From NCBI GenBank assembly GCA_030685015.1, contig JAUXWS010000041.1, positions 42,478-106,477 on the forward strand: a DNA stretch of 64,000 nt. The letters are read 5' to 3'. The stretch comes from a bacterium. GTDB taxonomy: Bacteria > CAIWAD01. This document shows positions 7,801-18,106 of the stretch, one piece after another. Made by a program: the position numbers and the translations under genes. Under the pieces are notes generated by a model that searched no databases, was not told the origin of the DNA, and was given only the letters and a program-made list of their open reading frames with translations. Within the stretch, counting starts at the first letter, position 1. Every line of letters starts with the position of its first letter.

Positions 7801-8183
7801 TGAAAGCGCTCGAGCGTTACGCCGACCATGCCTACGCCCTGCTCCGCATCGTGGCCGCCTTCATGTTCCTCTTCCACGGCGTGCAGAAGGTGCTCGGCCT
7901 GCTCAGCGAACTCCAGCCGCCCATGGGCAGCCAGTTGTGGCTGGGCGGCTTCATCGAGCTGGTGGCCGGCCTGGCCATCCTCATCGGCTGGCAGACCCGT
8001 TGGGCGGCCTTCCTCGCCAGCGGCACCATGGCCGTGGCCTACATCCAGTTCCACTGGCAGTTCCAGTTCGGCGAGGCCTTCCTGCCGGTGATCAACAAAG
8101 GCGAGCTGGCGGCTCTCTACAGCTTCGTCTTTCTTTACATCGCCTGTCGTGGCGCCGTGAAATGGGGCGTGGACAAGGCCTGA
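7801..8183 (+). CDS. DoxX family membrane protein
   Basis: 127 residues with four membrane segments. LLRIVAAFMFLFHGVQKV is the typical DoxX first helix, followed by GGFIELVAGLAILIGWQTR and AYIQFHW. DoxX proteins are small quinone-oxidoreductase-associated or stress-linked membrane proteins; no specific role can be given. AAGGAG precedes the ATG at the usual distance. A non-coding leader of about 165 bp separates it from the preceding gene. Confidence 0.9.
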
Positions 8184-8247
8184 GGCCGGCGCCCCCGCCG
8201 CCGCTCGATCGCCATCGGGCACGAGAGTATGACAGGAGGTACCCGGC

Positions 8248-9615
8248 ATGACTCGCCGCCACATCGGCATCCTGCATCCCGGCGCCATGGGAATCTCGCT
8301 GGCCGCCGCCGCCCGGAGGAACGGGCATGTTGTCCACTGGGTGTCGGCGGGACGCGGCCCACGTACACGGGAACGGGCGGAGGCCCACGGCCTGGTCGAA
8401 CATGGGAGCCTGGAGCAGCTCGGCGCGGCCTGCCAGCTGATCATCAGTGGTTGCCCGCCCCACGCCGCCGCAGAAGTGGCGGAGGCGGTGCGCGCCACGT
8501 CCTTCCGCGGCCTCTACGCGGATTGCAATGCCATCTCGCCCGAGCGGGCCAGACAGATCGGGCGACGGATGGCAGAGGCGGGCATCGCCTTCGTGGATGG
8601 CGGCATCATCGGTGGTCCCGCCTGGGAGCCCGGCGCCACGTGGCTCTACCTGTCCGGGGCGGCCGCTGCGGACGTGGCGGACTGCTTCGCCGCCGGACCC
8701 CTGGAGTGCGAGGTGATCGGACCGGAGCCCGGCCGCGCCTCCGCCCTCAAGATGTGCTACGCCGCCAATACCAAAGGCGGGACAGCCCTGCTTTGCGCCG
8801 TGGTCGCGGCGGCCGAGGCGCTGGGTGTGCGGCGCGAGCTGGAGGCGCAATGGACGCGGGAGCAGCCGGACAGCCCGACGCGCATCCACCAGCGACTCCG
8901 GCGTGTCACGGGCAAGGCCTGGCGCTTCGCGGGGGAGATGGAGGAGATCGCCGCCACCTTCACGGCGGCCGGATTGCCCGGCGGTTTCCACGAGGCCGCC
9001 GCCGAGCTCTACCAACGTCTCGCCCCCTTCAAGGAGGCCGCCGAGCCGCCCGCCCTGGAGGCCGTGTTGCATGTCCTGAAAGGATGTGGGACTGAGGAGG
9101 CGGGGCGTTGCGGCGGGGTTCTGCGCGTGGTCCGCGGCGACATCACGACCCTGGCGGTGGACGCCATCGTCAACGCCGCCAACATCCTGCTGCTGGGCGG
9201 CGGCGGCGTGGACGGGGCGATCCATCGCGCCGCCGGACCGCAGCTGCTGGAGGAGTGCCGTCTGCTGGGCGGATGCGAGACGGGCGAGGCGAGGGTCACT
9301 TACGGCTACAACCTGCCCTGCCACTTGGTGATCCACACGGTGGGCCCTGTCTGGCAGGGCGGCGACGCCGGCGAGGCGGCCTTGCTCTCTGCCTGCTACC
9401 GCAACAGCATCGAAGTGGCCGCTCTCACCGGGGTGCGCCGCCTGGCCTTCCCATGCATCAGCACGGGGGTCTTCAGCTATCCGCACGAACCGGCGGCCCG
9501 CATCGCCGTGGAGAGTGCGCGCCGGTCGCAGCGGGAGTTCCCCGCCGTGAGCGAGATCATCTTCTGCTGTTACTCGGACGAAGACGAAGAGATCTACCGC
9601 CGCCTGCTCGAATGA
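8248..9615 (+). CDS. Fusion: 3-hydroxyisobutyrate dehydrogenase-like (NAD-binding + DUF1932) and macro domain
   Basis: 455 residues in one uninterrupted frame. Residues 1 to about 285 form a 6PGDH/3-HIBADH-like protein: a Rossmann start IGILHPGAMGISLAAAARRN, the segment YADCNAISPERARQI, DGGIIGGPAW, and a helical C-terminal domain around KMCYAANTKG of DUF1932 type. From about residue 292 there is a complete macro domain: RGDITTLAVDAIVNAAN, LLLGGGGVDGAIHRAAG and CISTGVFSYPHEPAARIAV, all ADP-ribose-binding or deacetylase motifs. The linker is short. Macro domains remove ADP-ribose or O-acetyl-ADP-ribose adducts; a link with an NAD(P)-dependent dehydrogenase suggests a joint NAD-metabolite role, which is inference. 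Confidence 0.85.
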   Translation: MTRRHIGILHPGAMGISLAAAARRNGHVVHWVSAGRGPRTRERAEAHGLVEHGSLEQLGAACQLIISGCPPHAAAEVAEAVRATSFRGLYADCNAISPERARQIGRRMAEAGIAFVDGGIIGGPAWEPGATWLYLSGAAAADVADCFAAGPLECEVIGPEPGRASALKMCYAANTKGGTALLCAVVAAAEALGVRRELEAQWTREQPDSPTRIHQRLRRVTGKAWRFAGEMEEIAATFTAAGLPGGFHEAAAELYQRLAPFKEAAEPPALEAVLHVLKGCGTEEAGRCGGVLRVVRGDITTLAVDAIVNAANILLLGGGGVDGAIHRAAGPQLLEECRLLGGCETGEARVTYGYNLPCHLVIHTVGPVWQGGDAGEAALLSACYRNSIEVAALTGVRRLAFPCISTGVFSYPHEPAARIAVESARRSQREFPAVSEIIFCCYSDEDEEIYRRLLE

Positions 9616-9649
9616 ACAAGCGGCGGCTGTCAGACGGGAGGGGCTTGGG

Positions 9650-10702
9650 ATGACACACAAGCGATGGCGGAGTGGAGAACGGGGCTGGTTGACGGCCATG
9701 CTGGCCCTCCTGCTTGCCGCGGGCAGCGCGGCGGCCGGGATTTCGGGGCACTACGCGGCCACGGCCAATGGCAGGAATCTGCTCCTGGAGTTGACCGAAG
9801 CCACCGACGGCACCCTGGCCGGCAGCCTGGGCGGCTATCTGGATGGGCCGCTGCAGCTGGACGGCGTGGTCGAGGAAGAGGTGGGGATGGGGGTCTGTCT
9901 CACGCCGGATCTGGTCGGCTACTTCCAGGCGGAGGTAGGGGCGGAAGGACTTCTGCTGACCTTGATCGCCGCTGATCCCAATGGCGTGCCCCTGCCCGAC
10001 CAGATGGACGAGATCTCGTTCCGGCGGAGCCAGATATCCCGTGCGGCGCCGGCCAACCCGCCTCCCGTGGCGGCAGTCCCCACCACCGGGATGCAGGCGG
10101 GCGGCGTGGCCGGAGGCGCCAGCGGCCAGGGCCTGCTCGGGATCTGGGAGCACCAAGGTCCCGAGGCCATTTCCATCGCCGTCTTCCTCAGTGATGATCA
10201 GCTGGTCTTCGACGGGGAGCGGGCCGCATATCGCCGCGAGGGCAATCGTCTGCTGGTCCAGACAAGCGAGGGCGCGCTTGACCTGCCCTTCCAGCTCGAC
10301 GGCGCGGCGCTTCTGCTTCAGCACAACGGCCGGGAAACCCGCTTCACACGACTGGTCGAGGCGGAGACCGGGTTGCTCCAGGGACGCTTCTGCTCCTGGT
10401 CGGGATCCTCCAGCTCCAGTGGATCCTACAGCACGACGCGCCGCGTCTGGTTCGACGGGCAGGGCGGCTTCTGCACCCGCAGCGAAAGCTCCTTCTCCGT
10501 GACCACGGCGGATGTGTCCGGCCTGGGGGCGACCAGCGGCGACCCGGACGCGGGGCGCTACCGGTTGGCCGGCGACAAGGTCTTCCTCTTCTTCGGCGAC
10601 GGCAGCGTGGACTGGGCGAGCATCCACAACCGAGGCGATGGCGGCCGCATCACGGAGCTGATGTACAACGCGAAAGTCTTTGCCGGAGCCTTGTGCGACT
10701 GA
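9650..10702 (+). CDS. Secreted hypothetical protein
   Basis: 350 residues. A signal peptide is evident (basic start, hydrophobic AMLALLLAAG, Ala-rich cleavage region near residue 26). The mature part starts GISGHYAATANGRN and appears to be two beta-rich modules, each describing something like a lipocalin-type strand set, joined by a Pro/Ala/Gly-rich linker around residues 128-158. A Ser-rich stretch SWSGSSSSSGSYS lies near residue 250. I recognise no family. The start is the ATG that begins the signal peptide. Confidence 0.65.
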   Translation: MTHKRWRSGERGWLTAMLALLLAAGSAAAGISGHYAATANGRNLLLELTEATDGTLAGSLGGYLDGPLQLDGVVEEEVGMGVCLTPDLVGYFQAEVGAEGLLLTLIAADPNGVPLPDQMDEISFRRSQISRAAPANPPPVAAVPTTGMQAGGVAGGASGQGLLGIWEHQGPEAISIAVFLSDDQLVFDGERAAYRREGNRLLVQTSEGALDLPFQLDGAALLLQHNGRETRFTRLVEAETGLLQGRFCSWSGSSSSSGSYSTTRRVWFDGQGGFCTRSESSFSVTTADVSGLGATSGDPDAGRYRLAGDKVFLFFGDGSVDWASIHNRGDGGRITELMYNAKVFAGALCD

Positions 10703-10767
10703 GGCGTGGCCCGACCCGCAGGCCGCGTCGCGCCCCGGCAACCCCTTGAACAGGACAGGAGGATCCC

Positions 10768-12410
10768 ATGCGCCATCAAATCATGATCTCCCTGATGCTC
10801 GCCCTCGTTCTGCCCGGCTGGGGCCGGCTCTTTGTCGGCTTGGAGGATGAGACCCTTCCCGTGAAATCCAGCGACCTGGCCGGCTTTCCCGCGGTCACCT
10901 GGACCAGCCATCCCGCCTTCGAGGTGAATGGCCTCGCCGCCGCGCCCGATGGCACCATCTACGCGTGTCGCGGCCCCTTCACAACGCAGATCCATCGCTT
11001 CCGGCCAGACGGACCCGCCGAATACCTGTGCAACGCCGGGGTGGACCTGCACGGGCTGGGCTACGGCAACGGCACCCTCTACGGCTTCGCCAACTTCGCC
11101 AGCCCCATGGGGATCTACACCATCGACCCGGCCACCGGCCAGGCCGCCCTCGCCGTCGATCTCAGCAGCCCGGGCTACCGCTATTTCGCGCTGGATTTCA
11201 ACCCCGCCGATGGCCTGCTTTACGGTTACACCGAGTACGGCTCGCCCAGCGGCCTTCATTCCATTGATCCCACCAGCGGCGCCATCACGCCCATCGCCGG
11301 ACCCATTCCCGCGGTGAACAGCCAGGGCCGGGCGCTGGCCGTGGGCAACGGCGTGGTCTACCTGGCCGCCACGCGCGGGGACGACGGCGTGCCGCTATAT
11401 GCCTGGGATCTTGTGGCGGGAGGACCGTGGACAGCCTTCACCCAGCCCTTTCCCGACCATCACAACACGGGCGGTGCCGCCTGGTTGCCCGCGCCGGCTC
11501 CCCGCTGCGAAGTGGAGCCGGGCCTGATCGACCTGGGCGTGCTGCTGGCCGGCGGTTTGCGCAGCGGCAGCTTCACGGTGACGAACGCGGGGAGCGGCAT
11601 GTTGACGGGCGCCGCCACGGCCGACTGCCCCGGGCTGGAGCTGGACAACAATGCCTACAGCCTGGGGCCGGGGGAATCGCAGACGGTGGTGGCAAGCTAC
11701 ACCGGGACGGCGGCGGGCGATCTCGAGTGTCTCATCGACGTGGGCGCGGAGTGTGATCCGGTCATCTGCCGAGCCGCCGTCGTCTGGGTGGCGCCCCTGA
11801 CCGGCGAAGCCTCCCCCTGCGGCACGGTGGACGACCTGGGCCACCTGCCGGGAGCGGTCACCGGTTTCATGGTGGACTGGAACGCGGGCGATGTGGGCTG
11901 CAACTATTCAACGGCGAAGGGCACCCCCTCGGCGTATCCTTGCGGGTCAATGGGCAGGAGGTGTGGAACGGGACCGTCTCCACCGCCATCTGGCCTGCGG
12001 CCGCGTCGGGAATCGATCCTGCCGCCCTGGCGGAGGACATCGTCCTGCATCTTGAAGTCACGGACGGCACGGACGTCTGGAACGATGGAGGCGGGGAGTG
12101 CGCCTGGGACCTGGCCTTCGCGGACCTGTCCCACACCACGCGACCGGCGGCCTTCCGGCTGGAGGCTCCCGTCCCCAATCCCTTCAATCCTGGCACCACC
12201 ATTCGCCTTGTGATGCCCACCCCCCAGGCGGCGAGGCTGCGTGTGGTTGATCTGGCCGGGCGCACCATGGCCCAACTTCATGACGGCGCCCTGCCGGCAG
12301 GGGAGCACGTCTTTGTCTGGCGGCCTGGAAGCCAGGGCGGCGGGCTTTACTTCGCGGTGGCGGAGAGCGGGGGCGTGACCAGGACGCGGCGCTTGCTCTA
12401 CATCCGGTGA
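10768..12410 (+). pseudogene. Secreted beta-propeller-like protein with PNPFNP sorting domain, frameshifted
   Basis: The first frame (10768 to about 11906) encodes a signal peptide, propeller-like repeats (NGLAAAPDGTIYACR, IDPTSGAITPIAG) and an immunoglobulin-like CEVEPGLIDLGVLL domain. It then runs into nonsense sequence, while the next frame continues the protein as FNGEGHPLGVSLRVNGQEVW and ends with PVPNPFNPGTTIRLVMPTPQ...LLYIR, a FlgD-type domain used as an outer-membrane sorting signal in FCB bacteria. One missing base near 11905-11908 (TATTC where TATTTC would restore the frame) explains the break. It may be a true mutation or a sequencing error. Confidence 0.75.
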
Positions 12411-12605
12411 TGGGAGGTGACGGCTCGACGGAAACGGCGTGAAGGGGTGCCCGTGGAGCCTGAGATGCGCCGACGATTGGAGACACAGGCCGGCGAGCCC
12501 TGTCTGGCGGCGGCGCGGGCGAAGGATGCGCCCGCAGTGGCTGGGCCGCCGCGGAGTGGTTGCTGGCGCAGTGGGAGGAGAAGAGCCATTGAAAGGAGCC
12601 AAGAC

Positions 12606-13466
12606 ATGACCTTCTGGTTGAAGGTCTACGGAGGCGCCTTCGCCGCCTTCCTTGCCTTGGACCTGCTCTGGCTGGGCGTGGTGGCCAAGGGCTTCCACCA
12701 CCGCCAGATCGGCTTCCTCATGGCCGACAGCCCCAACTGGACCGCGGCCCTCCTCTTCTACCTGCTCTTCGTGGCCGGCATCCTCGTCTTCGTCATCCAG
12801 CCGGGGCTGGCCGCCGGCACCTTGAAGTCGACCATTTTGCGTGGCGCCTTCTTTGGCGTGGTCACCTACGCAGCCTTCGATCTCACCCGCCAGGCCGTGC
12901 TGAAGAACTGGCCGGTGGCGCTCACCGAGGTGGACCTCTGCTGGGGCATGATCCTGACGGGCTCCGCCAGCGCGGTCGGCCACCTCTTTGGATCCCGCGT
13001 GGCATGGGGCAAGGACTGGTTCCCTGGCTGTCGGGGTGGTGGTGGGATCCCATTCATGACGAAGCCGACCGCAGTCGTGAGGCCAGCATTCCGGTTGGCG
13101 GTTTGGGGCGGACGGCTCCGCCGGGAGCTGGATGTCTGGATCCTGGTTTCTCGGCATCCCGGCACGCCGCGGGCGCCCAGGTTGGTGCTGATCCTGACCC
13201 TGGCCTATGCGGCAAGCCCCATTGATCTCGTTCCCGACGTCATCCCCGTGCTGGGGCATCTGGACGATTTGCTGTTGGTGCCCTTAGGCCTGTGGCTGGC
13301 TTCCCGCATGGTGCCACCGTGGGTGTTGGTCGAGTGCCGGGCGCGCGCGGGCGCCGGAGAGCCGACCTTGGCCCGGGGCGGCCGCTGGGTGGCGGCCGGA
13401 GTGGTCCTGCTGTGGCTGCTGGCCATCATCCTGCTGGCCAGGCGGTGGGTGCGGGCAGGCACGTAG
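12606..13466 (+). CDS. DUF2177 membrane protein fused to a DUF1232 (YkvA-like) domain
   Basis: 286 residues from the ATG preceded by AAAGGAGCC. Residues 1-140 are DUF2177: [20 protein letters not shown], a second helix pair, [20 protein letters not shown]. After a Gly-rich hinge and basic segment comes DUF1232 at about 190-235, with its signature [20 protein letters not shown], then a C-terminal membrane helix. Both families are small membrane proteins of unknown function, normally separate and each about 130 residues. The frame continues without a stop between them, so the fusion is direct, though an internal ATG at 13057 could give the second half alone. Confidence 0.7.
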   Translation: MTFWLKVYGGAFAAFLALDLLWLGVVAKGFHHRQIGFLMADSPNWTAALLFYLLFVAGILVFVIQPGLAAGTLKSTILRGAFFGVVTYAAFDLTRQAVLKNWPVALTEVDLCWGMILTGSASAVGHLFGSRVAWGKDWFPGCRGGGGIPFMTKPTAVVRPAFRLAVWGGRLRRELDVWILVSRHPGTPRAPRLVLILTLAYAASPIDLVPDVIPVLGHLDDLLLVPLGLWLASRMVPPWVLVECRARAGAGEPTLARGGRWVAAGVVLLWLLAIILLARRWVRAGT

Positions 13467-13480
13467 AGGGGAGGGAGGAC

Positions 13481-13801
13481 ATGGCCTGGACCATGCTGTT
13501 ACTGGCGGGACTGTTCGAGATTGTCTGGGCCATCCGCCTGAAGGACACGGACGGATTCTCCCGTTTGCGGCCAACGGTGGCGACCCTGGTGGCGATGATC
13601 CTCAGCATGGGCCTGATCGGCTTGGCCGTGCGCTCGCTTCCCGTGGACACGGCCGATGCCGCGTGGACCGGCATCGGCGCGGCGGGCACGGTCATCCTGG
13701 GCATCCTGTTGCTGCGGGAATCAGCCCACCCTGGTCGTCTGGCGTGTGTGGGACTCATCCTGGCGGGCATCGTCGGCCTCAAGCTGCTGACCCCCTCCTG
13801 A
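13481..13801 (+). CDS. SMR family transporter, guanidinium exporter (Gdx/SugE)-like
   Basis: 106 residues with four membrane helices. The Gdx pattern FEIVWAI supplies the coupling Glu13 and Trp16, Ser42 is in ILSMG, and WTGIGAAGT is the Gdx form of the third-helix motif. Gdx proteins exchange guanidinium for two protons as antiparallel dimers. One strong departure: the segment that usually reads GTAYAVW is DTADAAW, so the conserved Tyr59 is Asp and the Gly before it is Asp as well. GGAGGGAGG lies just before the ATG. No partner SMR gene is adjacent. Confidence 0.85.
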   Translation: MAWTMLLLAGLFEIVWAIRLKDTDGFSRLRPTVATLVAMILSMGLIGLAVRSLPVDTADAAWTGIGAAGTVILGILLLRESAHPGRLACVGLILAGIVGLKLLTPS

Positions 13802-13873
13802 GCACACGATGATCCATCAGGCCCAGGGTGGACGCCACCAGACTCGGCGCGAGGGGAGCCTCCCGCGGCGTCG

Positions 13874-13910
13874 ACCCTGGGACAAGGCGGACATCCCCGT
13901 CGGGGATGTC
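13874..13910. repeat. REP-like hairpin, copy B
   Basis: ACCCTGGGACA leader followed by a perfect inverted repeat GACATCCCC-GTC-GGGGATGTC (13890-13910), the same size and outer bases as the hairpin at 3068-3088. It lies 38 bp before the next gene's start codon and just after the SMR gene. Confidence 0.55.
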
Positions 13911-13947
13911 CGGCCGACGATCACAGACAACGAAGGAGAGCCCCATC

Positions 13948-14616
13948 GTGCGAGTGATCCTCTTCGGCGCCTCCGGCATGGTGGGCATGGGTGTCCTGCT
14001 GGAATGCCTGGACGACCCGCGGGTGGAATCCGTGCTGGCGGTGGGCCGGCGCCCCTGCGGCCTGACCCACGGCAAGCTGCGGGAATGGCTGCGGGAGGAC
14101 TTCTTCGACTGGTCCGACGCCGGGGACAGGCTGGCCGACCTCGACGCCTGCTTCTTCTGCCTGGGCGTCTCCGCGGCCGGACTGGACGAGGCGGCCTACA
14201 CGCGCCTCACCCATGATCTCACCCTGGCGGTGGCCGAAGCCCTCCTGGTCGCCAACCCCGGCCTTGTCTTCTGCTATGTGTCGGGCCAGGGCACGGACTC
14301 CAGTGAGCGGGGCCGGATGATGTGGGCGCGGGTCAAGGGCCGCACCGAGAATCGGCTGCTGGCCATGCCCTTCCCCTCAGCCTTCATGTTCCGAGCGGGT
14401 CTCATCCAGCCGCTGCGCGGGGTGCGTTCGCGTACCCGGCTCTACCAGGCCCTCATCACCATGATGATGCCCCTTTTCCCGCTCCTGCGGCGGCTGTTTC
14501 CAAACCAGATCTGCACCAGCGCCAGCCTGGGGCGCGCCATGATCAAGGTGGCCGGCAAGGGCTGGCCCGGCCCGGTGCTGGAAGCCCGCGACATCCAGGC
14601 GGCGGGGGGACAATGA
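13948..14616 (+). CDS. NAD(P)-binding Rossmann protein (atypical SDR, HTATIP2-like)
   Basis: 222 residues starting at a GTG preceded by GAAGGAGAG. The N terminus RVILFGASGMVGMGVLLECL is a dinucleotide-binding turn; CYVSGQGTDSSERGRMMWAR and KGRTENRLL match the atypical SDR group that contains human HTATIP2/CC3 and bacterial epimerase-like proteins. The usual Tyr-x-x-x-Lys is represented loosely by the MMWARVKG segment, so catalysis is unsure. Its last bases overlap a possible small gene by ATGA. Confidence 0.75.
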   Translation: MRVILFGASGMVGMGVLLECLDDPRVESVLAVGRRPCGLTHGKLREWLREDFFDWSDAGDRLADLDACFFCLGVSAAGLDEAAYTRLTHDLTLAVAEALLVANPGLVFCYVSGQGTDSSERGRMMWARVKGRTENRLLAMPFPSAFMFRAGLIQPLRGVRSRTRLYQALITMMMPLFPLLRRLFPNQICTSASLGRAMIKVAGKGWPGPVLEARDIQAAGGQ

Positions 14617-14845
14617 AGGAGACGGACTCCCCGACGGGTTGCAGCTGCCAGCCGGCGTCCGCCGGTGACGTGCGCGTCCATCATCATGGCCGCCGTGCTT
14701 CGTGGGAAGGCCGCGCACCGGCTTCCGGCCAGACCTGGCCGGACAGGACGAGGAGGGGCGGCAGCGGCTGCTGGCCCGCGTCTCGGGCAGCTATCGGCGC
14801 GGCAACGAGCGGGCCACGGCCCGGCATCCCCGCAACACGTGGTGA
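14613..14845 (+). pseudogene. Possible small frameshifted gene
   Basis: An ATG overlaps the preceding stop as ATGA and begins MKETDSPTGCSCQP. About 100 bases on, this frame loses protein character while another frame reads TGFRPDLAGQDEEGRQ and continues to RHPRNTW before a TGA at 14843. A one-base indel would join them into a peptide of about 77 residues. No family is recognised. It occupies most of the 317-base stretch 14617-14933; the remainder holds nothing I can identify beyond the next gene's leader. Confidence 0.3.
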
Positions 14846-14933
14846 TGGACACGGCGTTAGGCCTTGGAGCACGGCGGAGTTTATTCGTACCATTGCCGTC
14901 TGAAATTCACCTCAAGAGTTCAGGAAAACCACA

Positions 14934-15317
14934 GTGGACAATCCGCGCCTCGTCTTCGACCGCCTGGACCAACGCATCACCGCCTGGATGGCCGAGCACG
15001 GCCTGGCCCTGCTGTGCGTCAGCGTCGGTTTCATCTTCTTCTGGTTCGGCCTGCTCAGATTCTTCGCCGGTCTCAGCCCGGCGCAGGAGCTGGCCACCCG
15101 CACGATCAGCCTGCTCAGCTTCTCGCTGGTGCCGCCCGCCGTCGCCATCATCGTGCTGGCGGCCTGGGAGACGGCCATCGGGCTGGGCCTGGTCTTTCGC
15201 ATCCAGCTGCGCGCCACCGTGCGCGACGGACGCCTGCTGGTGGCCGGCCCCCGCAGTGGCCGGGCGCAGACCGCCCACGGCTGGAGCGACATGAAGCCAG
15301 CGGGAGGCCGCCCATGA
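14934..15317 (+). CDS. DoxX-like membrane protein, probably C-terminally truncated
   Basis: 127 residues from a [23 protein letters not shown] and [16 protein letters not shown] are the strongly conserved first and third helix regions of a DoxX-like family. After about residue 90 the expected fourth helix is missing; instead there is a polar tail [20 protein letters not shown] with no hydrophobic stretch. The tail may come from an old frameshift. Its stop overlaps the cysE start as ATGA. Confidence 0.6.
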   Translation: MDNPRLVFDRLDQRITAWMAEHGLALLCVSVGFIFFWFGLLRFFAGLSPAQELATRTISLLSFSLVPPAVAIIVLAAWETAIGLGLVFRIQLRATVRDGRLLVAGPRSGRAQTAHGWSDMKPAGGRP

Positions 15318-16261
15318 GCGCCCGACCCCGACCCATCCAGACCGGCCTGCCCGACTACACCAGCCGCCTGGTCGAGACTTTCTTCACGGAAGGCCCCGCC
15401 GCCCAGTATTTGGACGGCCGGCGCCGCCTGCCCTCGGCGGACAAGACGGTGGACCTGCTGGGACGCATCTTCTCCGTGCTCTATCCCGGCTATTTCGGCA
15501 GCCAGCATCTCACGCCCGAGAACGTGGCCTACCACGTGGGCGCCCTGCTGGACGACATCGCCGCCGGGCTGGACGAGCTGGCCTACCTGGCCTACCGCAG
15601 CGAATGCGGCGAGGACGATCCCTGCGAGCACTGCGCCCGCGAAGCGGACCGCGCCGTGGAGGGGTTCACCGCCCGCCTGCCGGAGGTGCGCCGCCTCCTC
15701 GTGCTGGATCTGCAGGCCGCCCACGACGGCGACCCGGCCGCCCGCAACATGGCCGAGATCCTGCTCGCCTACCCGGGCATGGAGGCGGTCACCGTCTACC
15801 GCATCGCCCATCTGCTCCACGAGCAGGGCGTGCCGCTCATCCCGCGCATCATGACGGAGCACGCCCACCGCCGCACGGGCATCGACATCCACCCCGGGGC
15901 GCGCATCGGGCGCAGCTTCTTCATCGACCACGGCACGGGCGTGGTGATCGGCGAGACAACGGACATCGGCGACAACGTGAAGATCTACCAGGGCGTGACC
16001 CTGGGGGCGCTCTCCTTCCCCAAGGACGAGCGGGGCCGCCTCATCCGCGGCGCCAAGCGCCATCCCACCATCGAGGACGGCGTGGTCATCTATGCCGGCG
16101 CCACCATCCTGGGCGGAGGCACGGTCATCGGCAAAGGCGCCGTGATCGGCGGCAACACCTGGGTGACGCACTCCATCCCGGCGGGGGGACGGGTGATCAG
16201 CACGCCCCAGGAGCAGCGCATCGAGGCGGGATCCACCGGAGAGGGGACGGATTCCCTTTGA
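15314..16261 (+). CDS. cysE: Serine O-acetyltransferase, long form
   Basis: 315 residues. It transfers acetyl from acetyl-CoA to L-serine, giving O-acetylserine for cysteine synthesis. The C-terminal half is a left-handed hexapeptide beta-helix: [20 protein letters not shown] and [19 protein letters not shown] contain the catalytic His and acetyl-CoA contacts. The N-terminal 150 residues are the helical region, longer than in E. coli CysE and resembling the EpsC-like long forms. The start is the ATG overlapping the previous stop. The following cysK copy is broken, so the local pair is no longer a working pathway unless another cysK exists. Confidence 0.92.
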   Translation: MSARPRPIQTGLPDYTSRLVETFFTEGPAAQYLDGRRRLPSADKTVDLLGRIFSVLYPGYFGSQHLTPENVAYHVGALLDDIAAGLDELAYLAYRSECGEDDPCEHCAREADRAVEGFTARLPEVRRLLVLDLQAAHDGDPAARNMAEILLAYPGMEAVTVYRIAHLLHEQGVPLIPRIMTEHAHRRTGIDIHPGARIGRSFFIDHGTGVVIGETTDIGDNVKIYQGVTLGALSFPKDERGRLIRGAKRHPTIEDGVVIYAGATILGGGTVIGKGAVIGGNTWVTHSIPAGGRVISTPQEQRIEAGSTGEGTDSL

Positions 16262-16406
16262 TGGGTGATGCATCGCGGCGTCACGTGGCGGCGCCGGGCG
16301 AGGCAGGACAAGCGGAGCAGCCACTTCATCAGATCGGCGGCGCCATCACGCCAGGGACGGAGTCGCCGGAGCAAACACACAGCGTGAATGGAGCAAGGGA
16401 GGGCGC

Positions 16407-17369
<963 letters not shown>

Positions 17370-17416
17370 GGGCGGGTGCGGCCGCGGCGGTCGGCGGGGC
17401 GACTGTCCCGGATCGG

Positions 17417-17950
17417 TCAGGTCTCGACGGGCGCCGGGTGCAACACCCTCCAACAGCGCCGCAGGCCCACCGCGCTGCTGATGCTGACCAGCGTGTCGGA
17501 AAGCAGCCCGGGGAGGGATCCCACCAGCAGGTTGTGTCCCACCCAGAAGGGGATCGTCACAAGCAGGATGATGCGGAAGGGCAGGACCTTCGTCTGGTAG
17601 CGCCCCAGGCTGATGCCCGCCATGCCCAGGGCGGCATAGACGCTGGCCGCCCCCGACCAGGTGAAGACCAGGCCAAGGCCGATGGCGGGCAGGGTGAGCA
17701 GATAGACAGTGCGGAAGCCGGGCCTGGTGCCCAGGGGGATGGCGGCCAGGGCCTGCAGGGCGGCCAGGGCGTTCATGAGGCTGCCCGTGAAAGCGCCGAT
17801 CAGGGCGTAGTGGGCCAGGAAGCAGAGCCCCGCGACGGCTTGCACCAGCAGCATGACACCCCGCCGGCCGAGCAGGGGCCACAGGATGTTGAGCAGGACG
17901 CCGGCCAGTCCCAGCAGCAGCGCCGTCGTGCTCGCAGGCAAGTTCTCCAT
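17417..17950 (-). CDS. YgjV family inner membrane protein
   Basis: 177 residues with five or six membrane segments. The order LGLAGVLLNILWPLLGRRGV, LLVQAVAGLCFLAHYALIGA, then NALAALQALAAIPLG, fits the YgjV/Imp-YgjV family, whose function is unknown. The ATG at 17948-17950 gives the usual length. The upstream DNA (17951-18106) carries no other gene and separates it from the divergent deacetylase remnant. Confidence 0.75.
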   Translation of the reverse strand: MENLPASTTALLLGLAGVLLNILWPLLGRRGVMLLVQAVAGLCFLAHYALIGAFTGSLMNALAALQALAAIPLGTRPGFRTVYLLTLPAIGLGLVFTWSGAASVYAALGMAGISLGRYQTKVLPFRIILLVTIPFWVGHNLLVGSLPGLLSDTLVSISSAVGLRRCWRVLHPAPVET

Positions 17951-18106
17951 TGGGCTCCCGGCCTGGTCATGACCCCGGCCGCGCTCCACGCCGCGGCGGC
18001 GTCCCAATGTCGGCAAGGACGAGCGCAGGCCCAATGCAGACGGGGGACCATCCTACTTTGAGTGACCGGGTCCGAGCATCCAAGGCTGGTTCCAGCGAGA
18101 GCGACC

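Noticed and set aside
12417-12605. N-terminal extension of the DUF2177 protein
   Set aside because: The extra 63 codons are Arg-rich without family similarity, and a good ribosome site stands before 12606.
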